Positions 51,901-58,262 of a stretch of 64,000 nucleotides of DNA are shown piece by piece. The stretch lies in NCBI GenBank assembly GCA_913043285.1, contig CAJWML010000020.1, positions 9,367 through 73,366 of the forward strand. Direction: 5' to 3'. The notes under the pieces are model-generated. The model was not told where the DNA came from and did not search any database. It saw nothing but the letters and a program-made list of their open reading frames with translations. The translations under genes and the position numbers were made by a program. Position 1 is the stretch's first letter. Each line of letters begins with the position of its first letter. The stretch is from CAKZNE01 sp002695025 (GTDB taxonomy: Bacteria; Bacteroidota; Bacteroidia; Flavobacteriales; Schleiferiaceae).

Positions 51901-54900
51901 TTACGGAAGGTTTTGAAGCGGCCAGTGGAACCTACATTGGAAATACACCTAATGCGTATGGCCGCTCTGAAGTGATCTGGAACTTTGAAACAGACCAGCC
52001 TTCAGATGGTCGTTTGACCTTTGACGATTTTGCCCACAACGGATCCAAAGGAGCTACCCTGGACAGGTTAAATAATGGTCAACCGGTGAACTACCTGATC
52101 GGTACCATCAATATGTCCAATTATGATACCTCTGCTATCAGTTACTTTCAACTGAGCTTCTTCCACAACAGCCATGGAGACAACCCTCACCCGGGGGATA
52201 GTGTTTGGATCAGAGGAAGTAATACCGATCCCTGGATCGGTGTTTACGATCTCTATGCCAACCAGGTGGGCGGTACTTTTGTACAAACGCGGGAGATTGA
52301 TCTTAAACATACACTCAAGAATGCCAATCAAAATTTCTCCAGTACTTTCCAGCTGCGCTTTGGCCAGGAAGACAACGGCTCGGCTACCTCACTAAATGGC
52401 GCAGGAGGTCGTACGTTTGACGATATCCTCATCAAGAAAAGTTGCCCGGATCCGAGCGGTTTTAGCGCCACCAGAACATCTTCCGGTACTACTATTATCT
52501 TTGATGATGTTGGGGATGAATATGAGCTGCAGCTAGGACCTTGCGGATTTACACTGGGTGATGGAGTTATATATTACGTTAAAGAGCCAGTAAATTCTAG
52601 CGCTCATTACAATAACTGTACAGAAGCGTATGTGCGAAGGGATTGTAGTTCAGGAGGATTTTCCAATTGGGTAGGCCCGTTTAGTTTAGATTCCCTTTGT
52701 AGTGGAATAACTGCTCCTTACCGGGAAGATTTTGAAAACTTTACGGTAGGATTCTTTGATGGAGCCCAGAATTGCGTGGCTATCAATTCCGATGATCCTG
52801 GTAGTACCTATCATGGTTACTCTTGGGAAGTAAGGGATGTGGCCCAGACCACCACCGGTGCTGCTACCGGTCCGGATAGGGATAATACCCTGGCCCCGGC
52901 CATAGGCGGCAAATTCGTAACGGCAGACGTAAACGGTTCAGGCGCAGGAGATGAAACCAATTTAATTACTCCCATGGTGGATATTTCAGGTTTGAGTAAT
53001 CCCGAACTGGGGTACTATTACCACATGTACGGATCGCAAATGGCCGACCTGCACGTGGATATATGGGATGGATCACAGTGGTTGCTGGATCAGCACCTGA
53101 TCACCGGTGCACAGAATACCAGTCCTTCAGATCCTTATAACGATACCATCCTGGATCTGAGTCACTACAATGTTACTATTATCCGGGTACGTTTCCGGGT
53201 AAGTTCCAACGGATGTTGCAACGGTGATGTGGCGATTGATGATATCCGTATCAGTGATCCTGTCACTTGTCCCGATCCATCCAATTTGGGAGCTGCCAAC
53301 GTTACATCTTCTTCAGCGGATATGTTCTGGACAGGCGGTGGAGCCATGGACTGGAATGTGGAATATGGACCGGACGGTTTCAATACAGGTTCAGGTACCT
53401 ATCTGTCTTCCACCAATGATACATTGGCGGTAACCGGACTTTCTCCAGGTACGCAGTATGACTTCTATGTTCGTGATAGTTGCGGGGCTGGTGATGTATC
53501 TTTCTGGGCAGGTCCATTTTCATTCACCACCCTGGTTTGTCCGGATCCTTCCGGTTTAGGCATTACCAATTTGTCTGCGAGTGGTGCAGACCTCTATTGG
53601 ACAGGCGGGGGAGCTACGGATTGGAATGTAGAATACGGAACAGCCGGTTTCACTTTAGGCTCCGGTACTTACACCTCTTCCACCAACGATACCTTAGCGG
53701 TAAACAGCTTGTCTCCGGGTACGCAGTATGACTTCTATGTTCGTGATAGTTGTGGCATGGGTGATGTATCAGCCTGGGTGGGCCCATTTTCATTCAGTAC
53801 CCTCACTTGTCCGGATCCTTCCAATTTGGGTGTTACCAATGTATCTGCGAGCAATGCCGATCTGTATTGGACAGGCGGAGGAGCCACGGATTGGAATGTG
53901 GAATATGGAACAGCCGGCTTCACTTTAGGCTTCGGTACCTATGTGTCTTCCACCAACGATACCTTAGCGGTAAACAGCTTGTCTCCTGGCACACAGTATG
54001 AGTTTTATGTTCGTGATAGTTGCGATATGGGTGATGTGTCTTTCTGGGTAGGTCCGTTTTCATTCAATACCCTTTCTGCTCCAGGTCCCGTAACCCTTCC
54101 TTTTACGGCAGGTTTTCAAGGAGCCAACGGAACCTACATTGGAAATACACCCGGTGTATATAGCAATTCTGCAGTGATGTGGAGCTTTGAAACAAGCCAG
54201 CCTGCGTATGGTCGTGTAACCTTTGGTGCTTTCGGTAACAACGGAACTACCGGAGTTACTCTTGATGCGGTGTCTGATGGTATGCCTGAAGGAGCCTCAA
54301 ATGATCCTGTAAACTACCTGATCGGAACTATTGATATGTCTAATTATGACACTTCCGCAGCCAGTTTCTACGTGTTGAGTTTTTATCACAATAGTCATGG
54401 AGACGATCCCCACCCAACGGATAGTGTTTGGATCAGGGGAAGTAATACCGATCCCTGGATCGGTGTGTACGATCTTTTTGCCAATCAGGTAAACGGAACC
54501 TTCGTTCATGCTCAGAATATAGACCTGAAGAATATACTGAAGGCCGCTAATCAAAACTTTTCCAGCACCTTCCAGCTGCGCTTTGGCCAGGAAGACAACA
54601 GCTCAGCTACCTCCATGAGTGGAGTGGATGGCCGAACCTTTGACGATATCACGATCGAGCAGGTCAGCTGTTTGGATCCTACCGGTTTTACAGCCAGCAA
54701 TGTAACGGCTACTGGTGCAAGTCTTACATTTGATAATACCGGTAACAACTACGAAGTAGAGGTTGGACCTTGTGGTTTTACGCAAGGGATGGGCATGCTG
54801 TCTTCGGGTATAGAGCCATTAAATATTACCGGTTTATTGCCGGATACCTGCTACGATGTGTATGTCCGTAAGGGTTGTGGCGGAGGAGACTTTTCCAATT

Positions 54901-55988
54901 GGGTAGGTCCATTTTCGTTCAATACCCTGGTTTGTCCGGATCCTTCCAGTTTGGGCGTTACCAATGTGTCTTCGAGCGGTGCGGACCTTTACTGGACCGG
55001 TGGCGGAGCCGCGGACTGGAATGTGGAATACGGCCCTGCCGGTTTCAACATAGGTTCAGGCACCTATTTGTCTTCCACCAACGATACCCTGGTGGTAACC
55101 GATTTGTCACCAGGCACGCAGTATGATTTCTATGTTCGTGATAGTTGTGGTGTCGGTAATGTATCTTTATGGACAGGCCCATTTTCATTCAGCACCCTGG
55201 TTTGCGCAGTACCAACAGGACTGGATACGGCCAATGTGAGCTGTACTACCGCTGATCTTATCTGGACCAGCCCGGCAGGTCATCAATCCCTGGTTGAATA
55301 CGGCCCTGCCGGCTTCACCCCTGGTACCGGAATCAAAGCAAATTATGTAGCCAGTCCTTATACGCTTAGCAGTCTTTCTCCCAATGTATCCTACGATTTT
55401 TATGTGGCAGATACTTGTGGAAATGATACCAGTGCCTGGGTAATGAGTAGTTTTACTACTGCCAGCGGACCTATAGCGGCCGGTTTTACTTTCAACCCCG
55501 GAAATCCTACGCCAACTGACCTTACGATTACTTTCGATGCCAGCTCTTCGGTAGGCGCCACTGATTACAGTTGGGATTTTGGTGATGGAAACAGCGGTAC
55601 AGGCATGAATACAACCCATACTTATACAGCTAATGGTACATACTATGTAACATTAACGGTTACAGGTCCTTGTGATACGGCTACCTTTTCAGACAGTGTT
55701 ACAGTTGCGGGTATTAATCTTGAGGAAAATATTATTTCCAGCAGTCTCAGCATATACCCTAACCCAACCAGCGGCATGCTGGATGTATCCTTTGATACCC
55801 AGGGATCAGGAGATGCTATCCTTAGTATCACTGATTTAAGTGGCAGGCTGGTAGAGCAAATCGATGCTACTGATCTGAATGGTCATTTCAAAGATCAATT
55901 GGATCTGTCTAAACTGGCCAGGGGGACTTACCTGCTACGTGTGGAAAGCGGTGGAATGACCGCTGTAGTAAGAATTGTGAAAGAATAG
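42963..55988 (+). CDS. Giant T9SS-secreted modular surface protein 4
   Basis: This 4341-residue protein is the largest in the window. A signal peptide (about 1-18, CWTSAQ) and a unique 60-residue linker precede a long array. I count 18 FnIII domains, 11 type A jelly-roll modules (each with NYDTS and an FDD(I/V) stretch such as GRTFDDILIEE), two MAM-like modules (nucleotides about 47680-48230 and 52705-53265), one PKD domain (about 4170-4250, YSWDFGDGNSG) and a T9SS tail (about 4252-4341, SLSIYPNPTSGMLDV). Most of the array is an FnIII/type A pair repeated every 837-852 bp. Many FnIII copies carry an extra cysteine pair. It lacks the N-terminal domain of proteins 1 and 2. An extended adhesin or cell-surface fibre is likely; ligand unknown. 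Confidence 0.85.
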   Translation: MKQILVILGIVACWTSAQSGGPETISYKLHSGISPTKLANGSGPEENNRLSISGESGLSRSHNGFQAFEEFLSGAVSCADPIGFTASNVTAGGVSLTFDNTGDDYEVEYGLCGFTQGSGMTASGTEPISLSGLNPASCYDVYVRRDCGTGGFSNWAGPFQFSTLCNPPSAVTLPFTEDFEVATGTFIGSEPAAYCRSEVSWSFETNRPLNGRLRFDYYPHNGTKAATLDVDSADNGKAVNYLVGTINMSNYDTSSTNFFLLSFFHRSHGDFEDPRDSVWVRGSNTDPWIGIYDLYANQVNGAFVQAQNIELKDILKNANQNFSSTFQLRFGQEGYRATTSIGGGHGRTFDDILIEEVNCPDPTGFAVNTLTSSSVTLAFDNTGNDFEVEVGPCGFTQGMGALSSGTEPLMVTGLMSNTCYDVYVRRDCGSGSFSNWVGPFQFHTLCGAPSPVTLPFTEDFEGATGAFIGSELNLYCRSEVSWSFETDQPAFGRIRFTSFSGSQGATLDRTKGGNPFPVNYLIGTINMSNYDTSSANFIVLSFLHNSHSDGSHPADSVWIRGNDTDPWIGIYDLAANQVSGTFVHAQNIELNSILKSANQNFSNTFQLRFGQEDYSFAGGMVGNSGRTFDDILIEEVSCLYPTDFAAITTSNITATSASLTFDNTGDDYEVEYGPCGFVQGGGMAASGTEPISLSGLNATSCYEVYVRRDCGSGNFSDWVGPFQFSTPCTGPSAVTLPFTEDFEGATGTFIGSDPAAYCRSEVNWSFETNKSLYGRLRFDPYSNNGSKGATLDANDEFSPYTRNYLIGTINMSNYDTSSVNFFLLSFFHRSHYDDPNPGDSVWVRGSDTDPWIGIYDLYANQVNGTFVQAQNIGLKEILKSADQNFSSTFQLRFGQEGTRPTVAPGGSHGRTFDDILIEEVGCLEPTGFTVDTLTSNSATLSFDTMGYDYEVEVGPCGFTQGMGTLSSGTDPLMVTGLMSNTCYDVYVRRDCGSGSLSGWVGPFQFHTLCGIPSAVTLPLAEDFEGASGTFIGSELNLYCRSEVSWSFETNEPAHGRVRFDQYSNNGTKGATLDRNAAGNPQPANYLIGTINMSNYDTSSANFIVLSFFHNSHNDEADPGDSLWIRGSDTDPWVGAYDLFANQVSGTFVHAQNIELNNILKSAHQNFSSTFQLRFGQEGQYPAVVMGGNDGRTFDDILIEEISCLKPTGFTASNVTATGAILTFDNTGDDYEVEYGLCGFTPGHSMAASGPEPISLSGLNPASCYDVYVRRDCGAGDFSDWAGPFQFHTPCTAPVPATLPFIEDFEGASGTIVGDMPAVYCRSDVSWSFETNRPADGRLSFGPFPYIGSKAATLDSKSEGSDIEWVENYLTGTINMSNYDTSSTNYFFLSFYQRGHDNEKKDSIWIRGSNTDPWVGIYELGTNNGPIYAQYIDLKPILKNANQNFSSTFQIRFEQKGYLPHSTLGLTHGRTFDDIAIEEVNCMDTIGYSAGNITADGVTITFNNTVDNFEVEAGTCGFTPGTGTTFAGTGTISVTGLTENTCYDVYVRRDCGTQGFSDWVGPYTFTTLCNVVTAPYREDFENFTTRFFDGAQNCVFISSDKPGISKGYSWEVRNTASATSGTGPDRDNTLAPNTGGKFVAADVNGSVAGDESRLLTPVVDISGLSNPELGYFYHMYGTQMADLHVDIWDGTQWLLDQQLITGAQNTGRSDPYNETTLDLSTYSADTVQVRFRVSSNGCCAGDVAIDDIRISEPITCPYPSNLSATNLSASSADLHWTGGGATNWNVEYGPAGFNLGSGTYLSTTNPTSKITGLSPFTEYEFYVRDSCGAGNVSFWTGPFQFRTRCTVPPPVTLPFAEDFEGASGTYIGGTPGVYCSSEVSWSFETDEPAYGRIRFDSYSNSGSKGATLDRSSLGLGSPQPGNYLTGTINMSNYDTSSANSIMLSFFHNSHDNNSGPFEKVWVRGSHTNGWIQVYDLYANQVNGTFIHAEQIDIKEKLKNANQNFSSTFQLRFGQHGNDAATSLSGSSGRTFDDILIEEISCWKPTGFAASNITSSAATLTFDNTSDNYEVEVGPCGFTQGAGSLSSGAEPLNITGLIADTCYEVYVRRDCGGGDFSYWEGPFQFSTQCPAPSAVTLPFTEGFEGASGTYIGSKPNAYCRPEVSWSFETDQPDHGRLRFNSFSRNGTNGATLDRNTTGTLRPQNYLIGTIDMSNYDTSAATFYVLSFYYNSHGGGTHSGDGVWIRGSNTDTWIKAHSLSANQVIGTFIEVKDIDLKNILKSANQNFSSTFQLRFGQSDASAATALNAVTGFTFDDVLIEEVSCLDAASLSVVSTSTTGATFAFDNTGDNYQVEVGPCGFTQGTGMLFSGSDPLTVSGLNNATCYEVYARRDCGAGGFSPNWIGPFQFRTRCPAPSPVTLPFTEDFEGASGTFINSTYAVHCRPEVSWSFETDMNGSGRLRFDSFSHNGTQGATLDHIGATYGGQSENYLIGVINMSNYDTSSANPIVLDFFHNSHGDDPSTLDKVYIRGSHTNSWIQVYDLYANQVNGTFVHAQEIDLTQRLKAANQNFSSTFQLRFGQYGNDAAISLIKEEGRTIDDILIREINCLKPVAFTASNIRSTAVTLTFDNTGDNYEIEIGPCGFTQGMGTLSSGVEPLNITGLMADTCYEVYVRRDCGGGDFSYWEGPFQFSTQCPAPSAVTLPLTEDFEGASGTFIGSKPAAYCRSEISWSFETNQPDHGRLRFDSYSNTGTKGATLDGAYSGHPVNYLVGTINMSNYDTSATNFYPLSFYYNSHSDGGDPADSVWIRGSVDDPWIGVYDLFANKINGTFVHVQNIELKSILKAANQNFSNTFQVRFGQEGVYAATSLTGVDGYTFDDIMVEEVNCLRPADFSTSNLTLTSATLTFDNTGENYEVEVGPCGFTQGTGNLSSGSEPLTVTGLSAGSCYEVYVRRDCGTPGFSSWAGPFQFSTPGTTPGPVTLPFTEGFEAASGTYIGNTPNAYGRSEVIWNFETDQPSDGRLTFDDFAHNGSKGATLDRLNNGQPVNYLIGTINMSNYDTSAISYFQLSFFHNSHGDNPHPGDSVWIRGSNTDPWIGVYDLYANQVGGTFVQTREIDLKHTLKNANQNFSSTFQLRFGQEDNGSATSLNGAGGRTFDDILIKKSCPDPSGFSATRTSSGTTIIFDDVGDEYELQLGPCGFTLGDGVIYYVKEPVNSSAHYNNCTEAYVRRDCSSGGFSNWVGPFSLDSLCSGITAPYREDFENFTVGFFDGAQNCVAINSDDPGSTYHGYSWEVRDVAQTTTGAATGPDRDNTLAPAIGGKFVTADVNGSGAGDETNLITPMVDISGLSNPELGYYYHMYGSQMADLHVDIWDGSQWLLDQHLITGAQNTSPSDPYNDTILDLSHYNVTIIRVRFRVSSNGCCNGDVAIDDIRISDPVTCPDPSNLGAANVTSSSADMFWTGGGAMDWNVEYGPDGFNTGSGTYLSSTNDTLAVTGLSPGTQYDFYVRDSCGAGDVSFWAGPFSFTTLVCPDPSGLGITNLSASGADLYWTGGGATDWNVEYGTAGFTLGSGTYTSSTNDTLAVNSLSPGTQYDFYVRDSCGMGDVSAWVGPFSFSTLTCPDPSNLGVTNVSASNADLYWTGGGATDWNVEYGTAGFTLGFGTYVSSTNDTLAVNSLSPGTQYEFYVRDSCDMGDVSFWVGPFSFNTLSAPGPVTLPFTAGFQGANGTYIGNTPGVYSNSAVMWSFETSQPAYGRVTFGAFGNNGTTGVTLDAVSDGMPEGASNDPVNYLIGTIDMSNYDTSAASFYVLSFYHNSHGDDPHPTDSVWIRGSNTDPWIGVYDLFANQVNGTFVHAQNIDLKNILKAANQNFSSTFQLRFGQEDNSSATSMSGVDGRTFDDITIEQVSCLDPTGFTASNVTATGASLTFDNTGNNYEVEVGPCGFTQGMGMLSSGIEPLNITGLLPDTCYDVYVRKGCGGGDFSNWVGPFSFNTLVCPDPSSLGVTNVSSSGADLYWTGGGAADWNVEYGPAGFNIGSGTYLSSTNDTLVVTDLSPGTQYDFYVRDSCGVGNVSLWTGPFSFSTLVCAVPTGLDTANVSCTTADLIWTSPAGHQSLVEYGPAGFTPGTGIKANYVASPYTLSSLSPNVSYDFYVADTCGNDTSAWVMSSFTTASGPIAAGFTFNPGNPTPTDLTITFDASSSVGATDYSWDFGDGNSGTGMNTTHTYTANGTYYVTLTVTGPCDTATFSDSVTVAGINLEENIISSSLSIYPNPTSGMLDVSFDTQGSGDAILSITDLSGRLVEQIDATDLNGHFKDQLDLSKLARGTYLLRVESGGMTAVVRIVKE
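43195..54670 (+). repeat. Tandem about 840-bp coding repeats in giant gene 4
   Basis: The conserved ATGTCCAATTACGATA-type site marks each unit at 43704, 44541, 45393, 46236, 47084, 48747, 49590, 50439, 51276, 52113 and 54336. Neighbouring sites are 837-852 bp apart except where a MAM-like module, or at the end extra FnIII domains as well, is inserted (1663 and 2223 bp). Each unit codes for one FnIII and one type A module. Confidence 0.9.
53268..54077 (+). repeat. Three exact 270-bp FnIII repeats
   Basis: The TGTCC(C/G)GATCC start of each unit lies at 53268, 53538 and 53808, exactly 270 bp apart. Each unit codes for one FnIII domain with TGGGA..WNVEYG and QYDFYVRDSC-type motifs. A further pair with the same 270-bp step starts at 54933 and 55203. 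Confidence 0.9.
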
Positions 55989-56023
55989 GGAGGTTAAACT
56001 CCTAATATTAAATAGCTAAAATG

Positions 56024-56048
56024 CCCCGCAACTGTCGCGGGGCTTTTT
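56024..56048 (+). terminator. Terminator-like hairpin after giant gene 4
   Basis: GCCCCGC (56024-56030) pairs with GCGGGC (56038-56043), with one bulged C, followed by TTTTT. Its T-run leads directly into the promoter box of the next gene. Confidence 0.7.
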
Positions 56049-56055
56049 AGTTTTG
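56048..56055 (+). promoter_or_regulatory. -7 box (TAnnTTTG) of the Smr-domain gene
   Basis: TAGTTTTG is a perfect match to TAnnTTTG, only 4 bases before the ATG at 56060. In rnpB the same kind of box ends about 7 bases before the RNA start, so this transcript would start at or very near the ATG. The mRNA may be leaderless. Confidence 0.5.
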
Positions 56056-56059
56056 CAGT

Positions 56060-56563
56060 ATGAATTTCCAAATCGGAGATAGAGTGTCTTATATTGATGA
56101 ACCGGTCAATGCCAGGGTGAGGTCCGTAAAAGGGAACCAGGTATTGGTGGAACGCGAAGACGGTTTTGAAGAGTGGATGGAAAGTTCCCAATTGGTGAAA
56201 AGGGGAGACTTAAAAGTAAGAGAAGTAGATCATAAAGACCATAAACCCAAACGGAAGCACTCGGTCCTTAAGCGTGAAAAAACGGATTTCCTGGAAGTAG
56301 ACCTGCATATTCATGAACTCGTGGAGAACTCCAGGGGTATGACCAATTACCAAATGCTGCAAAAACAGTTGGATACAGCCAGGCTGGCCATTGAAAAAGC
56401 CCGTAGGAGTTTTGTGAAGAAAGTAATCCTGATCCACGGAGTAGGAGAAGGGCGGCTACGCTCGGAGCTGCATCAAATGCTGATGGATATGGATAGACTC
56501 AACTTTTACGATGCTGATTTTAATCGTTACGGAGCCGGTGCCACGGAAGTGGAATTATTCTAA
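56060..56563 (+). CDS. Smr-domain protein (MutS2-type C-terminal domain)
   Basis: This 167-residue protein has an N-terminal SH3-like stretch (about 1-50, GDRVSYIDEPVNARVRSV), a basic linker and a C-terminal Smr domain (about 80-167). Smr motifs are present: LDLH-like VDLHIHEL (about 81-88) and HGVGEGRLRSEL (about 127-138). Smr domains have nuclease activity on DNA or RNA and are linked to ribosome rescue, RNA decay and recombination control. This compact Bacteroidota version lacks MutS domains. It stands alone between giant gene 4 and rnpB; its promoter box almost touches the start codon. Confidence 0.85.
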   Translation: MNFQIGDRVSYIDEPVNARVRSVKGNQVLVEREDGFEEWMESSQLVKRGDLKVREVDHKDHKPKRKHSVLKREKTDFLEVDLHIHELVENSRGMTNYQMLQKQLDTARLAIEKARRSFVKKVILIHGVGEGRLRSELHQMLMDMDRLNFYDADFNRYGAGATEVELF

Positions 56564-56582
56564 ATAACTCGTTTTTTACCCT

Positions 56583-56590
56583 TAATTTTG
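56583..56590 (+). promoter_or_regulatory. -7 box (TAnnTTTG) of rnpB
   Basis: TAATTTTG matches the Bacteroidota -7 consensus and ends 6 bases before the predicted 5' end of RNase P RNA at 56597. No clear -33 element is seen. Confidence 0.7.
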
Positions 56591-56596
56591 CAGTAG

Positions 56597-56946
56597 AAAC
56601 AGGCCGCCTTATCGCTCCGGATTTACTCCGGGGAGGAAAGTCCGGACAACACAGAGCACCGTGCTCCGTGAAAACGGAGGAGGTTCCGGTTAAACCGGAA
56701 TTGCCAGATAGTGCCACAGAAAACAAACCGCCCCGGGCTCGTTTCGGGGTAAGGGTGAAAAGGTGGGGTAAGAGCCCACCGTTTGTTCGGGTAACCGGGC
56801 AAGCAAGGTAAACCTCGCGGGTTGAAATGCCATGTATACCGGGGCTTAAGGGTTGCTCGCCCGATCCCGGAGGGTAGGCAGAATAGATAAATGATAAGGC
56901 CCTGAACTTGTTTTGGGGACAGAATCCGGCTTACAGGCCTGTTTTT
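56597..56946 (+). ncRNA. rnpB: RNase P RNA (class A)
   Basis: The catalytic RNA of RNase P, which removes the 5' leader from pre-tRNAs. Seen directly are the conserved GAGGAAAGTCCGGAC block (about 56632-56646), CCACAGAAA, GGTGGGGTAAGAGCCCACCG, AAGGTAAACCTC and the 3' AGAATCCGGCTTACA (about 56921-56935). The P1 helix pairs AAACAGGCC (56597-56605) with GGCCTGTTT (56936-56944), and a T-run follows that probably also terminates transcription. Length of about 350 nt is normal for the class. Confidence 0.95.
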
Positions 56947-56960
56947 TTTAAAGAATCGAG

Positions 56961-57122
56961 ATGCTGAAGAAATATAGGACCATAGTAAAAGAGGAAGGGT
57001 GGAAAGGGCTCATCCGTAAGGAAGGGTGGAAGGTAGGCGTCTTGCTGTTTATGTTCTTCCTGGTAAAAGGATTGATATGGCTGGCCGTATTTTACGGACT
57101 CTTTGAGTTGATAGCCGAATAA
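56961..57122 (+). CDS. 53-residue single-helix membrane peptide
   Basis: This small ORF (ATG at 56961, TAA at 57120-57122) codes for 53 residues: a basic N-terminus with two similar pieces EEGWKGLIRK and KEGWKVGVL, then one hydrophobic segment (about 27-49) and an acidic end. It lies between rnpB and a bidirectional terminator, in the same direction as rnpB. The pattern of charge followed by a helix, the internal duplication and the neat fit before a terminator support a real gene. I do not recognise a family. Confidence 0.6.
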   Translation: MLKKYRTIVKEEGWKGLIRKEGWKVGVLLFMFFLVKGLIWLAVFYGLFELIAE

Positions 57123-57128
57123 AAAAAG

Positions 57129-57154
57129 AAACCCCGCGAAAGCGGGGTTTTGTT
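57129..57154. terminator. Bidirectional terminator between the small peptide gene and trxB
   Basis: AAACCCCGC (57129-57137) pairs perfectly with GCGGGGTTT (57142-57150) around GAAA. A-rich and T-rich tails lie on both sides, so it can end the peptide transcript and the convergent trxB transcript. Confidence 0.88.
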
Positions 57155-57174
57155 TTAGTAGGAATAAAGCAGCT

Positions 57175-58140
57175 TTAGCCTTCTATTTGGGCTACTTCCA
57201 CCTCTTCTTCAAATTCCTGTAAGTAGCGTTCGGCTTCCAGAGCTCCCTTACAACCGGAACCGGCTGCGGTAATCGCCTGGCGGTACACTTTGTCCTGGGC
57301 GTCACCGGTGGCAAATACACCGGGTTTGTTCGTGGTGGCGGTACCAGGTTTAGTGAGGATATATCCAACCTCGTCCATATCCAGCTGGCCTTTAAAAATA
57401 TCGGTATTAGGTTTATGGCCGATGGCCACAAAAAAGCCCTGGGCCGGGATGATGGATTCTTCACCGGTTTCGTTGTTTTTTACCCGAACACCGTCTACCG
57501 TTTTTTCTCCTAAAACCTCCAGGGTTTCGGTATTGAAAAGAACGTTAATATTAGGCGTGTTCATCACCCGATCAGCCATGATCTTGGAAGCCTTAAAGTG
57601 GTCTTTACGCACCACCACGGTTACCTTGGGGCACAGTTTGGCCAGGTAGGTAGCTTCTTCGGCTGCTGAGTCACCACCGCCTACTACCACAACTTCCTGT
57701 CCCTTAAAAAAGAAACCGTCACATATAGCGCAGGCCGATACTCCGTGGCCCATCATTTTTTTCTCGGATTCAAGCCCCAGGTATTTGGCAGAAGCCCCGG
57801 TAGCAATAATTACCGTTTGAGCCTGTATCTTAACGGACTCATCAATAGTCAGGGTATGGTACTCTCCGGGAATATCGCTGAGTTCAGCTTTGGTTACCAA
57901 CCCGAAACGTATGTCCGTGCCAAAACGTTCGGCCTGCTTTTTCAGGTCTTCCATCATTTCAGGCCCCATAATTCCATCAGGGTAGCCCGGAAAATTCTCT
58001 ACATCTGTAGTAGTGGTAAGCTGCCCGCCAGGCTCCAGTCCTGTATAGATTATAGGATTAAGATTAGCCCTGGAAGCGTAAATAGCAGCGGTGTATCCTG
58101 CAGGTCCGGTACCGATAATTACACACTTATGTTTTTCCAT
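57175..58140 (-). CDS. trxB: Thioredoxin-disulfide reductase
   Basis: This 321-residue flavoenzyme passes electrons from NADPH to thioredoxin. It shows the FAD-binding GTGPAGYTAAIYASRA (10-25), the redox motif CAIC (C137, C140, in SACAICDG), the NADPH-binding VVGGGDSAAEEA (152-163) and the FAD-binding GVFATGDAQD near the C-terminus. Length and motif order match bacterial low-molecular-weight TrxR. It is a single-gene unit: a convergent terminator follows and a promoter box TACCTTTG (minus strand, 58172-58179) precedes it. The C-terminal tail is acidic. Confidence 0.95.
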   Translation of the reverse strand: MEKHKCVIIGTGPAGYTAAIYASRANLNPIIYTGLEPGGQLTTTTDVENFPGYPDGIMGPEMMEDLKKQAERFGTDIRFGLVTKAELSDIPGEYHTLTIDESVKIQAQTVIIATGASAKYLGLESEKKMMGHGVSACAICDGFFFKGQEVVVVGGGDSAAEEATYLAKLCPKVTVVVRKDHFKASKIMADRVMNTPNINVLFNTETLEVLGEKTVDGVRVKNNETGEESIIPAQGFFVAIGHKPNTDIFKGQLDMDEVGYILTKPGTATTNKPGVFATGDAQDKVYRQAITAAGSGCKGALEAERYLQEFEEEVEVAQIEG

Positions 58141-58171
58141 AATTTAAATATGCATCCGTATTTGAAAGGTA

Positions 58172-58179
58172 CAAAGGTA
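58172..58179 (-). promoter_or_regulatory. -7 box (TAnnTTTG) of trxB
   Basis: The minus strand reads TACCTTTG, a perfect match to the Bacteroidota -7 box, 31 bases before the trxB start codon. The predicted leader is about 25 bases. Confidence 0.65.
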
Positions 58180-58262
58180 AAAGTTTAAGAGGGAACCCCA
58201 CGGGTTGTAAAGACAAAGCAAATGAGGGTATTGTTATTTTTTAATTCTTAAGATTTAATGTT

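Noticed and set aside
43195..54670. Tandem repeats as a CRISPR array or satellite
   Set aside because: Units are about 840 bp, in frame and protein-coding throughout, unlike short spaced CRISPR repeats.
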